Assembly: GCA_033809355.1 (NCBI GenBank)
Contig: JAPXLV010000004.1
Coordinates: 8,996 to 72,995, forward strand
Source: T3Sed10-213 sp012519365
Lineage (GTDB): Bacteria > Planctomycetota > Phycisphaerae > Sedimentisphaerales > Anaerohalosphaeraceae
Reading direction: 5' to 3'
Length of the DNA stretch: 64,000 nt
Part shown: positions 26,856 through 36,445 of the stretch, in pieces
Numbering within the stretch: position 1 is the stretch's first letter
Layout of the letters: every line of letters starts with the position of its first letter
Notes under the pieces: model-generated
Seen by the model: only the letters and a program-made list of their open reading frames with translations
Told to the model about the DNA's origin: nothing
Database searches by the model: none
Made by a program: the position numbers and the translations under genes

Positions 26856-26889
26856 GGCATCGGAGACAACCGTTTCCGGTGCCTTTTTT
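26856..26889 (+). terminator. Rho-independent terminator after tsf
   Basis: A 12-bp stem with two wobble pairs, GGCATCGGAGAC / GTTTCCGGTGCC (26856-26867 with 26872-26883), an AACC loop and six T residues. It ends the rpsB-tsf unit 20 bp past the tsf stop. Confidence 0.9.
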
Positions 26890-26977
26890 ATGGATAAACA
26901 AAGCGATTGGTTTGAGGCTTGAAAATGCAAAACGGGCAACTGAAGACACGGCCCCTCTGACATCAAAGACAAAGTCT

Positions 26978-27697
26978 ATGCCTACATTAAAATATCAACG
27001 AATTTTACTGAAACTGTCCGGCGAAAGCTTTTGTAAGCCCGGCGGTTTCGGCATCGAAGGTCAGGCCATTGAGTCCCTCGCCGAGCGGATTGTGCGGCTG
27101 GTCAAGGGAGGCCCGCAGACGGCGATTGTGGTCGGCGGCGGAAACTTTTTGCGGGGCGCGTCGTTCTCGCAAAACAGCCATATCCCACGCACCACCGCCG
27201 ATTATATGGGAATGCTGGCGACGGTGATGAATGCCTGCGCATTGCAGGAAACGCTCGAAAAACTCGGCCAGCCGACGCGGGTGCTCAGCGCCATCGAAGT
27301 TTCGGCTATCTGCGAGCCGTTTATCCGCCGACGGGCGATTCGCCACTTGGAAAAAGGACGTGTCACTATTTTGGCCGGCGGAACTGGTAATCCGTTCTTT
27401 TCGACCGATACGTGCGCAGCGCTGCGGGCGGCGGAAATCGGCGCTGACCTAATGATCAAAGCCACCAAAGTGGATGGGGTTTATACCGATGACCCCGTCA
27501 AAAACCCTGATGCCAAACTCATTAAACACATCAGTTATCAAGAGGTGCTCAGTCAAAATCTCAAAGTGATGGACCCAGCGGCGGTCAGTCTGTGCCGGGA
27601 GAATCGCATTCCCATTGTTGTGCTGAATATTTTCAAAGACGGAAACATTACTCGCGCCCTGAACGGCGAAGATGTAGGAACGATAATCAGTGACTGA
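26978..27697 (+). CDS. pyrH: UMP kinase
   Basis: Phosphorylates UMP to UDP in pyrimidine nucleotide synthesis (amino-acid kinase fold, hexameric). 239 residues, as expected. Landmarks are RILLKLSGES at the N terminus, VVGGGNFLRG, the UMP-site segment DYMGMLATVMNA, ILAGGTGNPFFSTDTCAALRAAEIGAD, and VYTDDPVKNPDA. ATG 26978 is chosen from the family start (MPTLKYQRILLK); the frame is open to 26879. It lies in the classical rpsB-tsf-pyrH-frr order with frr 20 bp later. Confidence 0.97.
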   Translation: MPTLKYQRILLKLSGESFCKPGGFGIEGQAIESLAERIVRLVKGGPQTAIVVGGGNFLRGASFSQNSHIPRTTADYMGMLATVMNACALQETLEKLGQPTRVLSAIEVSAICEPFIRRRAIRHLEKGRVTILAGGTGNPFFSTDTCAALRAAEIGADLMIKATKVDGVYTDDPVKNPDAKLIKHISYQEVLSQNLKVMDPAAVSLCRENRIPIVVLNIFKDGNITRALNGEDVGTIISD

Positions 27698-27717
27698 TAG
27701 ACTTGGAGATCAGAAAA

Positions 27718-28278
27718 ATGCCGATACGAAAAATCCTGGATGAGCATTCAAAGTTGATGGACAAAGCCATTGAGTTTTTACGAACTGAATTGAAATCCGT
27801 CCGCACCGGCCGCGCGTCACCAGGGCTGGTGGACCATCTGATGGTAGACTATTACGGCACACCGACGCCGCTGAAATCGCTGGCAACCGTCGCCGCGCCG
27901 GATCCGCAGTCGCTGGTGATCAAGCCGTTTGACTTCGGGTGTCTAAAAGATATTGAAAAAGCCATTAAAAACAGTGATCTGAGCCTGGCTCCCATCGTGG
28001 ACGGCAAGATGATTCGGCTGAATCTGCCGCCAATGAGTGAGGAACGCCGTAAACAACTGGTTCAGCAAGTCAAGCAGATGGGCGAAAAAACAAAAGTTGC
28101 CATCCGCAACATCCGTCGCGATGCCATCAAACAACTCGAAGACGCTGAAAAGGCCAAACAAATCAGCGAAGACGATCGCGACAAGGGCAAAGAAGAAATC
28201 GAAAAAATCACCAAAAAGCATATAGATCTCATCGACGAAATCATCAAGCAAAAAACCGACGAAATTATGGAAATCTAA
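27718..28278 (+). CDS. frr: Ribosome recycling factor
   Basis: Works with EF-G to split post-termination ribosomes. 186 residues match the family exactly. The three-helix-bundle signature begins MDKAIEFLRTELKSVRTGRASPGLVD, and VDYYGTPTPLKSLATVAAPDPQSLVIKPFD forms the small beta domain; the helical C-terminal stretch is strongly charged. ATG 27718 is preceded by TTGGAGATC; TTG 27703 in frame is not needed. Confidence 0.98.
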   Translation: MPIRKILDEHSKLMDKAIEFLRTELKSVRTGRASPGLVDHLMVDYYGTPTPLKSLATVAAPDPQSLVIKPFDFGCLKDIEKAIKNSDLSLAPIVDGKMIRLNLPPMSEERRKQLVQQVKQMGEKTKVAIRNIRRDAIKQLEDAEKAKQISEDDRDKGKEEIEKITKKHIDLIDEIIKQKTDEIMEI

Positions 28279-28332
28279 AGCATCGTCCTTGACCGAAAAG
28301 GGTGCTGGGGCAAGGATCGACGGCCGTGGACA

Positions 28333-28377
28333 TTGACATTTGCGGCTGTAAGTTGTATTATAGAGATTGGAAATCTC
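28333..28377 (+). promoter_or_regulatory. Promoter with dyad symmetry for the AsmA-like gene
   Basis: TTGACA (28333-28338), a 17-bp spacer and TATTAT (28356-28361). A 15-bp dyad, GAGATT-GGA-AATCTC (28363-28377), covers the expected transcription start and could be an operator or a leader hairpin. Match to consensus is among the best in the window. Confidence 0.7.
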
Positions 28378-28452
28378 AAGATTTGAGGTTTCGAAGGTGT
28401 TGTGTTGCGCTTAAACCTTGGGGGCACTTCAGACGCAAAACGAGGGGTTATT

Positions 28453-31143
28453 ATGGATTCGAAGAACACATCCGAGACCACAAGGCCGCAACCTCAGCCC
28501 CGAAAACATACGCGCTTGAAAATTGCGGTATGGCTTTTGGCTGGTCTGCTGGTCCTGCTGGTCTTGCTGGTCCTGGCGGCTCCAACGGTACTGTCATCGA
28601 CAGGCGTAAGAGCGCTTTTGTTAAGCCGTATCAACCGCACCGTCGATGGGCATGTGGGGGTAGACAATCTGTCTGTAGGGTGGTTCAGCGGCATTAAACT
28701 GACCAATCTCAGTTTTGAAAGCCCTGACGGCGCGACACAGGTCAAGGTCGGACACATCGAAACCCAGCCCCGCTATGCCTCCCTGCTCGGCGGGCGCGTG
28801 GATTTGGGCAAAACCGTCATCGACAGTCCCTACCTTTATTTGAAGCTGCCTGTTGAATCGGCACGACACCCTGACAAGACGGGGCAGACAGAGCCTGCCC
28901 CATCGCAAAAGACAGCTATTGTACTGCCGGTGCATTCTATCGATCTGGAAGTACACGACGGCCAGGCCGTGATCGAGGTTCCGGACACAAATGCGCGCCC
29001 TCAACGGGTCACGTTCAAAAACATTGCGTCAAATGTTCTCCTCAATGATACGGGGCAACCTTCTCGGTTGGCTGTGTCTTTGGATGTGGCCAACGGCCAA
29101 CCGGCCGGCTCGGTAAAAGCCGAGGCCGAAGTTACGCCGCCGAAAAAAGGCTGGACGCTTGAAGACACAGACGGCACGTTTAACGTTACCATTTCTCAAT
29201 TGAATCTGGAAACGCTGGCGCCGCTGCTGGCTTTGGCCGGCGTAGACGCACAAACCGGCGGCCTTCTGAATGCCCAGGCCAACGTTCACATTCAAAAAGG
29301 AACCGTTGAAACGGTAACCGCTGAGGCGACGATTGAGCATTTTTCGCAAGGAGTCGGGCAAACAAAAGTCGTTTTCGATGAGCCGGTCAGACTCATCGCC
29401 AAAGGGGGAATGAAAGAGCAAACCCTGCACATCGACGAATTGAATCTGCATGCGCCCTTCTGTTCGGTTACCGCCAGCGGCGATGCCGAAACGCTGGACT
29501 ATAGCATCAAGGCCGATCTGGCACAAACCCAGACGTTCATCCAACAGTTTACCGATATGGGCGAATACTCGATGGCGGGTCAGTTTAATCTGTCCGGGAA
29601 GGTCAATCTTTCCGAAAGGACGGTCGCCTCGGCCGGTACGGGAACGGTCAAGGCCCTGCTGCTGGGCAAAGCCGACACGATCGCCCCGCCGACGGATGCA
29701 GCCCTGAACTACGACCTGAGTCTCGATACTGCACAGCAGCAGCTGCGTATTGTCTCGGCCGCGGTCACGGCAGCGCCGGGCACGATTCGCTTGATGGATG
29801 CGACCATTCCGTTGGGACACGCTGAACTGCCGCCGATCGCCACCATGACGGCACAGGCCGATCTGGATATGGCCAAAGCGTGGCCCTATGCCCAGATACT
29901 GGCCGAGGCGCCGGCCGATATCGCCCTGGCCGGCCTTTTGAGTGTAACCGTTTCGGTGCAGACCCAAGAGGATACCCTGCACATTAAAACCGACAAGACC
30001 GGCATTCGCAATCTGCGAGTGGCCAAAGAAGGCACCGAGCCGTTTGTGCAGGAGCAAGTAACCCTTCAGGCCGATATGACGCTTAACATGGCCCGCCGGT
30101 CGATTGGCATCAACGCCTTTGATATGCAAAGCGCCACCGGCGAAACGCTGATCAAAATCATCAAGGGCAGTATCGAACAGACTACCGACGAGCAGACAAA
30201 CAAGATGGATGCTGAAATCGAAGCAGAATATGACCTGCAGGCAATCAGTTCATTTGCAGCGCCTTTTTTGCCGCAGGGATTAAGTGTTCAGGGCAAGCGC
30301 AAAGACCGTTTTGTTTTGTCCTCTCAATGGCCGCAGAACGACCCCGAACAAAAAATAGCCAACCTCAACGGCTCGGGCAGACTTGGTTTTAGTCAGGCCT
30401 ATTTTATGGGGTTGACATTCGGCCCCACAGATATTGCCGTCACCATCAACCAGGGAAAAGCAAGCATTGATATGCCGGACACAACCGTCAACAACGGAAA
30501 GGTTCGCTTTGCGGCGGATGTGGATCTGTCCCAGGAGCCGATGATGCTCACCCTGCGAAAACCCGCGCAGGTGGTCGAAAATGTGCGCATTGATGATGTG
30601 ATCGCCGCCGAACTTTTGCAATACCTCAACCCTGTATTCGCCAGGGCCGTCGGTGTCAGCGGGGTGGCCAACCTGTCGTGCAGCGAAATGGCGATTCCGC
30701 TGGGCGGCGCAAAACCGGAAGATATCGTTGTGGACGGCAAAGTCGGCCTGACCGAGGTGCGGCTCAACAGCCCTTTGTTGAGAGTGTTCAAAACTGCCCT
30801 GCGGACGGAAGGACTGGACTTGTTCAGCATTCCAGCGACGCCGTTCACCCTCCGCGAAGGCGAAGTACGCTACAGCGATATGCCAATGACTTTTGGCAGA
30901 AATTTTGCGTTGCATTTCAGCGGCATCATCGGTTTGGACAAACGCCTTCAGATGGAAATCAAGGTACCTGTCGACAAAAAAACGATTGTGGTGCCCTTGA
31001 CCGGTACGCTGGACGAGCCCACGATTGATCTGGCCGACCTGCTGCGTCCCAATCTCCTTGAACAAATCCCCATTGAGGACGAAAAAACCAAAGAGGCCAT
31101 AAAACAGGGATTGGATGTGCTCGAAGGAATCTTCAAACGATAA
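28453..31143 (+). CDS. AsmA-like envelope protein
   Basis: 896 residues: a short basic N terminus, one membrane anchor (about residues 23-48, IAVWLLAGLLVLLVLLVL) and a long, almost entirely beta-rich periplasmic part. Features such as LLLSRINRTVDGHVGVDNLSVGWFSGIKLTNL near the start, and a C-terminal ILRVFKTALRTEGLDLFSIPATPF-like segment, fit the AsmA/TAM/YhdP group. Such proteins are thought to carry lipids between the membranes. GAGGGG lies 6 nt before ATG 28453. YihY follows 30 bp later. Confidence 0.75.
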   Translation: MDSKNTSETTRPQPQPRKHTRLKIAVWLLAGLLVLLVLLVLAAPTVLSSTGVRALLLSRINRTVDGHVGVDNLSVGWFSGIKLTNLSFESPDGATQVKVGHIETQPRYASLLGGRVDLGKTVIDSPYLYLKLPVESARHPDKTGQTEPAPSQKTAIVLPVHSIDLEVHDGQAVIEVPDTNARPQRVTFKNIASNVLLNDTGQPSRLAVSLDVANGQPAGSVKAEAEVTPPKKGWTLEDTDGTFNVTISQLNLETLAPLLALAGVDAQTGGLLNAQANVHIQKGTVETVTAEATIEHFSQGVGQTKVVFDEPVRLIAKGGMKEQTLHIDELNLHAPFCSVTASGDAETLDYSIKADLAQTQTFIQQFTDMGEYSMAGQFNLSGKVNLSERTVASAGTGTVKALLLGKADTIAPPTDAALNYDLSLDTAQQQLRIVSAAVTAAPGTIRLMDATIPLGHAELPPIATMTAQADLDMAKAWPYAQILAEAPADIALAGLLSVTVSVQTQEDTLHIKTDKTGIRNLRVAKEGTEPFVQEQVTLQADMTLNMARRSIGINAFDMQSATGETLIKIIKGSIEQTTDEQTNKMDAEIEAEYDLQAISSFAAPFLPQGLSVQGKRKDRFVLSSQWPQNDPEQKIANLNGSGRLGFSQAYFMGLTFGPTDIAVTINQGKASIDMPDTTVNNGKVRFAADVDLSQEPMMLTLRKPAQVVENVRIDDVIAAELLQYLNPVFARAVGVSGVANLSCSEMAIPLGGAKPEDIVVDGKVGLTEVRLNSPLLRVFKTALRTEGLDLFSIPATPFTLREGEVRYSDMPMTFGRNFALHFSGIIGLDKRLQMEIKVPVDKKTIVVPLTGTLDEPTIDLADLLRPNLLEQIPIEDEKTKEAIKQGLDVLEGIFKR

Positions 31144-31173
31144 ACCGTCAAAGCCCGCTCGGAGAAATCACCG

Positions 31174-32580
31174 ATGCTTACGAAATTCCTGTCAAAACCC
31201 ACCGACGAACTGGGACGCTGGAGCCGTTTTCTGATCCCGCAGATTCGCATCTGGCGACAGTGCTTTCGTTTGCTCCAGGCCAATCAGGCATTTACCCAAG
31301 CCGCAGCACTGGCGTATCATACGCTGTTTGGGATTGTTCCGCTGGCCATCGTAATGCTGATGGTATTCCAGATGTTTCCTGCCTATCGTGATTTGGGGGA
31401 TAAGGTTCGCCATTTTGCCTATGAACAATTCAACCTCGACCGCATCGTGTATCCGGTAACGGAAGATTTGATGGACACTCCGGGCGAGGGCGAGGAACCT
31501 CAAGTTATTGCCATTACCGAGAAAATTGACGAATTGGTTGAGCGGTATATGTCCAAAGTCAGTGCGGGGGCGATTACCATCGTGGGGGTGGGGCTGGTGA
31601 TTTGGGCGGCAGTAGGCCTGCTGATGACCATTGAGCGAACGTTCAATATGATCTGGCATATTCGAGTCAAACGAAGCCTGATTCATCGGATTGTCTATTA
31701 CTCATGGATATTGATGTTCGGGCCGATTTTGCTGGTGCTGGGAATCTATCTAAGCACCCAATACCTGATACGGGATGGCATTGAGTCCTGGTTTTGGGGG
31801 TATGTAAGACCGATATTCCCGTTTTTGGTGACCATGGCGTTGCTGTTTTTCCTGTACACCATGATGCCGAACACCAAAGTCAACCCGTTGGCGGCGTTGT
31901 GGGGGGCGTTTATCGCGGCATTATTGTGGATCGCGGCCAAATACGGTTTTCAATTGTACTTGAGCAAGGTAATCCCTTATCAGGCCATCTACGGCATTCT
32001 CGGTGTGATCCCCCTGTCGGTATTTTGGATTTATGTGATGTGGATCATCGTGCTGTTCGGCCTGCAATTAACCTATGCCACGCAGCACTTAGACACGCTG
32101 GATGCCGAAGAAATGGGACGTCGGCGGCGGAACGACGCCTGTTTTATGGCCAATACTCAGACCATTGTCGGAATAATGGAGTACATACTAAACGCCTTTG
32201 AACAAAAGAATGAGCGACCCGTTACCGTGGAGGCCGTCTCGGCCCGCCTGGATATTCCGCCGGACTTTACCGAACGCCTGCTGGACGCGATGGTCAAGGC
32301 CGGGCTGCTGTGCCACACCATCGAACCAATCAGCGGCTATGTGCCCTCTACGGATGGGGCCCATATCACCCTGGCCGATGTCTCTGAGGGCGTTTCACAG
32401 GTCAGTTTTGCTCAACCTGAAAAATCAGAGAATCCCAAACTGGCCGCGGTTTTTCAGCAAGTCCGCCAGCTGCTTGACAGGTACACACTGAAAGACATTC
32501 TTAGTCCCTGGAAAAGGGAAACAACAGCCGATTTTGGCCAACCGCCCCAAACCAAGACCGACAAGGAGGCGATGGGATAG
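31174..32580 (+). CDS. YihY/BrkB family inner-membrane protein
   Basis: 468 residues. The first 310 hold about six membrane segments and the YihY core, with QAAALAYHTLFGIVPLAIVMLMVF, GVGLVIWAAVGLLMTIERTFNMIW, and PNTKVNPLAALWGAFIAALLWI. A soluble C-terminal part (about 320-468) reads like a winged-helix module (MEYILNAFEQKNERPVTVEAV...) and a disordered tail. The former name ribonuclease BN was wrong for this family; the function is not settled. It follows the AsmA-like gene closely, so it is likely part of the same envelope unit. Confidence 0.85.
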   Translation: MLTKFLSKPTDELGRWSRFLIPQIRIWRQCFRLLQANQAFTQAAALAYHTLFGIVPLAIVMLMVFQMFPAYRDLGDKVRHFAYEQFNLDRIVYPVTEDLMDTPGEGEEPQVIAITEKIDELVERYMSKVSAGAITIVGVGLVIWAAVGLLMTIERTFNMIWHIRVKRSLIHRIVYYSWILMFGPILLVLGIYLSTQYLIRDGIESWFWGYVRPIFPFLVTMALLFFLYTMMPNTKVNPLAALWGAFIAALLWIAAKYGFQLYLSKVIPYQAIYGILGVIPLSVFWIYVMWIIVLFGLQLTYATQHLDTLDAEEMGRRRRNDACFMANTQTIVGIMEYILNAFEQKNERPVTVEAVSARLDIPPDFTERLLDAMVKAGLLCHTIEPISGYVPSTDGAHITLADVSEGVSQVSFAQPEKSENPKLAAVFQQVRQLLDRYTLKDILSPWKRETTADFGQPPQTKTDKEAMG

Positions 32581-32647
32581 TTTGGAAGCGTTCCTTCAAC
32601 GCGCTGAGCACAAACGTACACGTCCGACCGAAATTCGTGCGCTGCTC

Positions 32648-33277
32648 TTATGCCGACTGGGCAGCAGCCAGAAGGAGGGCACGTACAATAAACATCCCGC
32701 CGAAAAACAACATGGCCGCACCGCAAAACCCCATCAAAATTCGCTGGCCTCGCACGTTCAGCAGCGAGGCCCCATAAAAAGTCGTCAACGACAAAATCGT
32801 CAGCCAAATTAAGTCCAGGCTCCAGTGCAGCACCACAAACAGCAGCAGCGTCGTAACCCCAAATTCAAGGGCATTGCGGGCAACAAGCAAACCGCCGACA
32901 GCCCACCACAACAGAAAATAAGGATTGGTCGCCGTGAGCACAAAACCCGTCAGCAACGCGCTGGTTCCGGTATGGGAATTTGTCAGGTCAAAGGAATCCC
33001 GCCTCAGATCACGTAGCATCCGCACGCCCAGCCACAGTAAAAACACCCCGCCCAGCAGACCAATAAGAATCTTGGCCGGTGGTGTCTGCACATAGACCCC
33101 AAGACCAAACAGCAGCAAAAAAATCAGCGGAATCTCAAATAAACCATGCCCGGCGGCAATCCATGCTCCCGCCCACCGGCTGCGTCCGCCGAAGGCAATA
33201 GTCGCCGAGGTAATCGAGCCGGGCGCCATCACGCCCGTGAGCGAAAACCCCGCGGCATAGAGTAAAAAAGTCCACAC
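32648..33277 (-). CDS. LysE/RhtB family exporter
   Basis: 209 residues with six hydrophobic segments. The LysE-family opening SLTGVMAPGSITSATIAFGGRSRWAGAWIAAGHGLFEIPLI is clear, as are KILIGLLGGVFLLWLGVRML and TNPYFLLWWAVGGLL. Members export amino acids, sugars or small peptides; the substrate is not predictable here. The start is GTG 33277 with AGGTGG upstream. It is convergent with the YihY gene and 56 bp downstream of the aroK-aroC fusion on the same strand. Confidence 0.85.
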   Translation of the reverse strand: MWTFLLYAAGFSLTGVMAPGSITSATIAFGGRSRWAGAWIAAGHGLFEIPLIFLLLFGLGVYVQTPPAKILIGLLGGVFLLWLGVRMLRDLRRDSFDLTNSHTGTSALLTGFVLTATNPYFLLWWAVGGLLVARNALEFGVTTLLLFVVLHWSLDLIWLTILSLTTFYGASLLNVRGQRILMGFCGAAMLFFGGMFIVRALLLAAAQSA

Positions 33278-33333
33278 GTGTCCACCTGAAAAAGAGTTCC
33301 TCTATGAGAGGTGCCATCGCCATCGCGGCAACC

Positions 33334-34932
33334 TCACGCGTCCGGTCGAATGCGGGACTGAATCTCAAGACAATCAAGGATCACCAGGGCGGCCATCGCC
33401 TCAAGAACGGGAATAATCCGCGGCACGATACAGGGGTCGTGTCGGCCGTGGGTTTCGATCGGCGTTGTGCGGCCTTCCAGGTCGATGGTAGTCTGCGGAC
33501 TGGCAATGGAGGAAGTCGGCTTGACGGCAATCCGCAACTCAACCGGCTGGCCGGTAGAGATGCCGCCAATGATGCCGCCGGCGTTGTTGCTGACAAAGCC
33601 GCCATCGGCCATATTATCGTTGGATTGACTGCCTCGCATCCGCGTCAAAGCAAATCCCTTGCCGACCTCGATGCCCTTGACCGCGCCGACAGTCATCATC
33701 GCCGAGCACAGCCGGGCGTCAAGTTTGCCGAATACCGGATCGCCCAATCCCGCCGGCAACCCCAAAATCTCCAGCTTTACCACTCCGCCGACCGAATCGT
33801 TGTCCTCCTTGGCAGCGAGAATGGCCTGCTGCATCAGCCTGGCGGCCTCGGCATCGGCACAGCGGACAGGGTTGGTCTCGATAACATCATAATCGCACTG
33901 CGTGGCGGCAATACCGGCAATCTCTACCGAATGGGCAATGATGCGAATGCCTTTTTCAGCCAGCAATTTTCGGGCAATCGCTCCGCCCATCACACGACCG
34001 GCGGTTTCGCGTCCCGAGGAGCGTCCCCCGCCGCGATAGTCGCGTATGCCGTATTTTTTATAAAATGTGAAATCCGCATGGCCGGGGCGAAACAGCTCTT
34101 TGATGCCCTCATATTTGCTCGAATCATGGTCGCGATTGAAGATGACCATCGCGATCGGAGCGCCGGTGGTTTTGCCCTCAAACACACCCGAAAGAATCTC
34201 GACCTGATCCTTCTCGTCGCGCGGCGTGGTTACCTCGCTTTGCCCCGGTCGGCGGCGATTGAGTTCTCGCTGGATCTCTGCCTCAGTAATCTCGATGCCG
34301 GGTCGTACGCCGTCCAGCACCGCGCCAATGGCCGGGCCGTGACTTTCGCCAAAGGTCGTTACCCGCACAACATCGCCAAAGGTATTGGCCGCGGTCATAC
34401 GCACAGCCAATTCACGACCGAGCAACTCATAAATCTCCTCTGCAATCTCCTCGGGCGATTTGGCGGTCGCGTCCACCACGATATCCGAAAGCGGCATAAT
34501 GACTTCATCCCGATAGGTTACATCGCTTTCAAGGCACTCGCGGCCATCCGGACCGGTCAACCACGGCGGCAACCCAATCCCGATCAGTCGCGACCAGATT
34601 GTCTCGGCATCCGCCTTCAAATAGACCAAAATCGCGTTGTTTCGCAGCACCCTTCGGCTGTCTGGGTCCAGCAGCGTTGAGCCGCCGCATACAACCAAAC
34701 GCCAGTCGATTTGCTCACACGCCGCGGCGACTTGTCTTTCCAGATCCCGAAAAAAATCGCTGCCGAATTCCGTAAAAATTTCACGACAGGTCTTCCGCTG
34801 TCCGTGTTGTTGGAAAAAGGTCTCTTCGATGAGATGATCGGTCTCCATCACCTTCAAGCCGGTCAATTGTCCAATATGACCGCCCACGGAACTTTTGCCC
34901 GCGCCTTTGGCACCTGTAATTACAATCTTCAT
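33334..34932 (-). CDS. Shikimate kinase-chorismate synthase fusion
   Basis: One 532-residue protein joining steps 5 and 7 of the shikimate pathway. Residues 1-175 are a shikimate kinase: P-loop GAKGAGKSS at 7-15, METDHLIEE with the shikimate-binding Asp, FFRDLE and VCGGSTLL. Residues 179-532 are chorismate synthase: FGESHGPAIGAVLDGV, RRRPGQSEVTTPRDEKDQVEILSG, GHADFTFYKKYGIRDYRGGGRSSGRETAGRV and RGSQSNDN. The kinase glycine cluster is CGGS where GGG is usual. ATG 34932 fits the kinase start; an upstream in-frame codon would add 24 unrelated residues. EPSP synthase, step 6, is not in the window. Confidence 0.93.
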   Translation of the reverse strand: MKIVITGAKGAGKSSVGGHIGQLTGLKVMETDHLIEETFFQQHGQRKTCREIFTEFGSDFFRDLERQVAAACEQIDWRLVVCGGSTLLDPDSRRVLRNNAILVYLKADAETIWSRLIGIGLPPWLTGPDGRECLESDVTYRDEVIMPLSDIVVDATAKSPEEIAEEIYELLGRELAVRMTAANTFGDVVRVTTFGESHGPAIGAVLDGVRPGIEITEAEIQRELNRRRPGQSEVTTPRDEKDQVEILSGVFEGKTTGAPIAMVIFNRDHDSSKYEGIKELFRPGHADFTFYKKYGIRDYRGGGRSSGRETAGRVMGGAIARKLLAEKGIRIIAHSVEIAGIAATQCDYDVIETNPVRCADAEAARLMQQAILAAKEDNDSVGGVVKLEILGLPAGLGDPVFGKLDARLCSAMMTVGAVKGIEVGKGFALTRMRGSQSNDNMADGGFVSNNAGGIIGGISTGQPVELRIAVKPTSSIASPQTTIDLEGRTTPIETHGRHDPCIVPRIIPVLEAMAALVILDCLEIQSRIRPDA

Positions 34933-35054
34933 AAAAGCACTTATCAACCCAAAAATGTCATATTGTTTCTGTTTACCGCTACATGAATTGTAGTTTGTCG
35001 CCATCCCTTTGGCACGGAGTTTTTTGAAAAAAAGCCAAACGATTCAATGCCCCC

Positions 35055-36251
35055 TTAGGGCATAGCCTCTCGAAAAGCATAGACCGCTCCATCCTCACAG
35101 CCAATCAGCAGAGTGCTGTCGGCCACGGCTGGGCCGGCACTGATGGAGCCGCTCAATGCGTACGTAAATACCTGCCGCCCCTCGTCCAGACTGACCACAT
35201 ACAAACGGCCGGTATCGGCCCCAAAAATGACCTTATCACCGCAGACCACCGGCGAACTGTCTATCCCGCCGGTAGCAGTGAATGTCCAGACCCTCGTGCC
35301 ATCCTGACGATTCAGGCAATAGAGCGTCTTGTCCCGGGCCCCGAAGAACACCCGTTCGGACGTTACGGCCGGGCAGGACACAAAAGGCACCCCCTGCCGG
35401 CGAAATTGCCATAGGACTTGGCCGTCTTTTAATCGTGCAGCCTGAAACAGCCCGTCGTAATTGCCCGCGTAGATAATGCCGTCTTTGATCGCCGGCGATG
35501 CGGCCATATAGGCCTCAATGTCAATCGTGCGGGTCTGCGCCGGCTCATCGAGCGGCACCACATACAACATCCCGTCGCAGGAGCCGAACACCGTCGCCCC
35601 ATCGGCAATGGCCGCAGCCCCATTGATGTAACTTTTCGCTTCCTGTGTCCAGACCCCCTGACCCGTCTGGGCGTCGAGGCAGTACAACGTATTATCATAG
35701 CCGCCAAACACTACCCGCTGCCTGCCGGTGGCGGTGTCTTGAAATGTATTGGCGGATCCGACAATTTTCCCCTTTGCGTAAAATATCCATTGTTGCGAGC
35801 CAGTAGCGGCATCTATCGCATAAAACGTCCCCCGGACGGAACCGACGTAGACCGACCCATCGACCAGCAAGGGACTGGCTTCCAGCGAATCGTCGGCCTC
35901 AAATCGCCATTGAAGCTGCCCCCCTGCCAGATCAACCGCATACAAAGAGCCATCCCCAGAACAGACAAAAACCATCCCGCCGCCAACCGCCGGGGTGGAT
36001 TGGACCGGGCCATTTGTCTCAAATCGCCACGCAAGGGCAAGTTTATCGGGAAACGCGCCTTGAACGACGCCGGTAAAAGCAGGGTCTCCGCGAAATACAG
36101 GCCATTGCTGTCGGCCAAATATGCACGGCTGGCCAGTGGACAAAAGTGCCTCCGGCCCGGCCTGCCCAGCGTACATCAAATACGCCAGTATCGCCGCGAT
36201 AGGTATCGCGACGATCAAAAAAGGAACAAATACACGACTTAATGTGCCCAT
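35055..36251 (-). CDS. PQQ-type beta-propeller repeat protein
   Basis: 398 residues. After an N-terminal membrane segment (FVPFLIVAIPIAAILAYLMYAG) comes a series of about seven propeller blades, each with an Ala/Gly-rich sheet and a YALD/YCLD-type turn (VYVGSVRGTFYAIDAATG, FGGYDNTLYCLDAQTG, FGARDKTLYCLNRQDG). These are PQQ/BamB-like repeats; no PQQ ligand set is evident, so it is more likely a binding scaffold at the envelope. GGGAG stands 5 nt before ATG 36251; the earlier in-frame start at 36269 lacks a site. Confidence 0.85.
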   Translation of the reverse strand: MGTLSRVFVPFLIVAIPIAAILAYLMYAGQAGPEALLSTGQPCIFGRQQWPVFRGDPAFTGVVQGAFPDKLALAWRFETNGPVQSTPAVGGGMVFVCSGDGSLYAVDLAGGQLQWRFEADDSLEASPLLVDGSVYVGSVRGTFYAIDAATGSQQWIFYAKGKIVGSANTFQDTATGRQRVVFGGYDNTLYCLDAQTGQGVWTQEAKSYINGAAAIADGATVFGSCDGMLYVVPLDEPAQTRTIDIEAYMAASPAIKDGIIYAGNYDGLFQAARLKDGQVLWQFRRQGVPFVSCPAVTSERVFFGARDKTLYCLNRQDGTRVWTFTATGGIDSSPVVCGDKVIFGADTGRLYVVSLDEGRQVFTYALSGSISAGPAVADSTLLIGCEDGAVYAFREAMP

Positions 36252-36445
36252 AAGTCTCCCGAATTCCATTACTTCTGCGTAACTTCAAAGACTATACTCA
36301 ATATCGCCGGTTGGGTCGAGAAAAAACCGTTCATTGATGAATTCTAACATAACCTCAATCCAATCAAAATGATTCGCGGGTACATTTTATGCAGTAAACG
36401 GTCCGATTGAAAATCAACACCTAAAAATTTTGAGGAGAAACCACA

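Noticed and set aside
29029..30129. 366-codon frame antisense to the AsmA-like gene
   Set aside because: Composition is shadow-like, with no start site or motif, and the opposite strand encodes a clear envelope protein.
33304..34680. Long open frame (458 codons) on the plus strand
   Set aside because: It lies antisense to the shikimate kinase-chorismate synthase gene, whose motifs are unmistakable. The antisense translation has no family features; GC-rich coding DNA often leaves such frames open.
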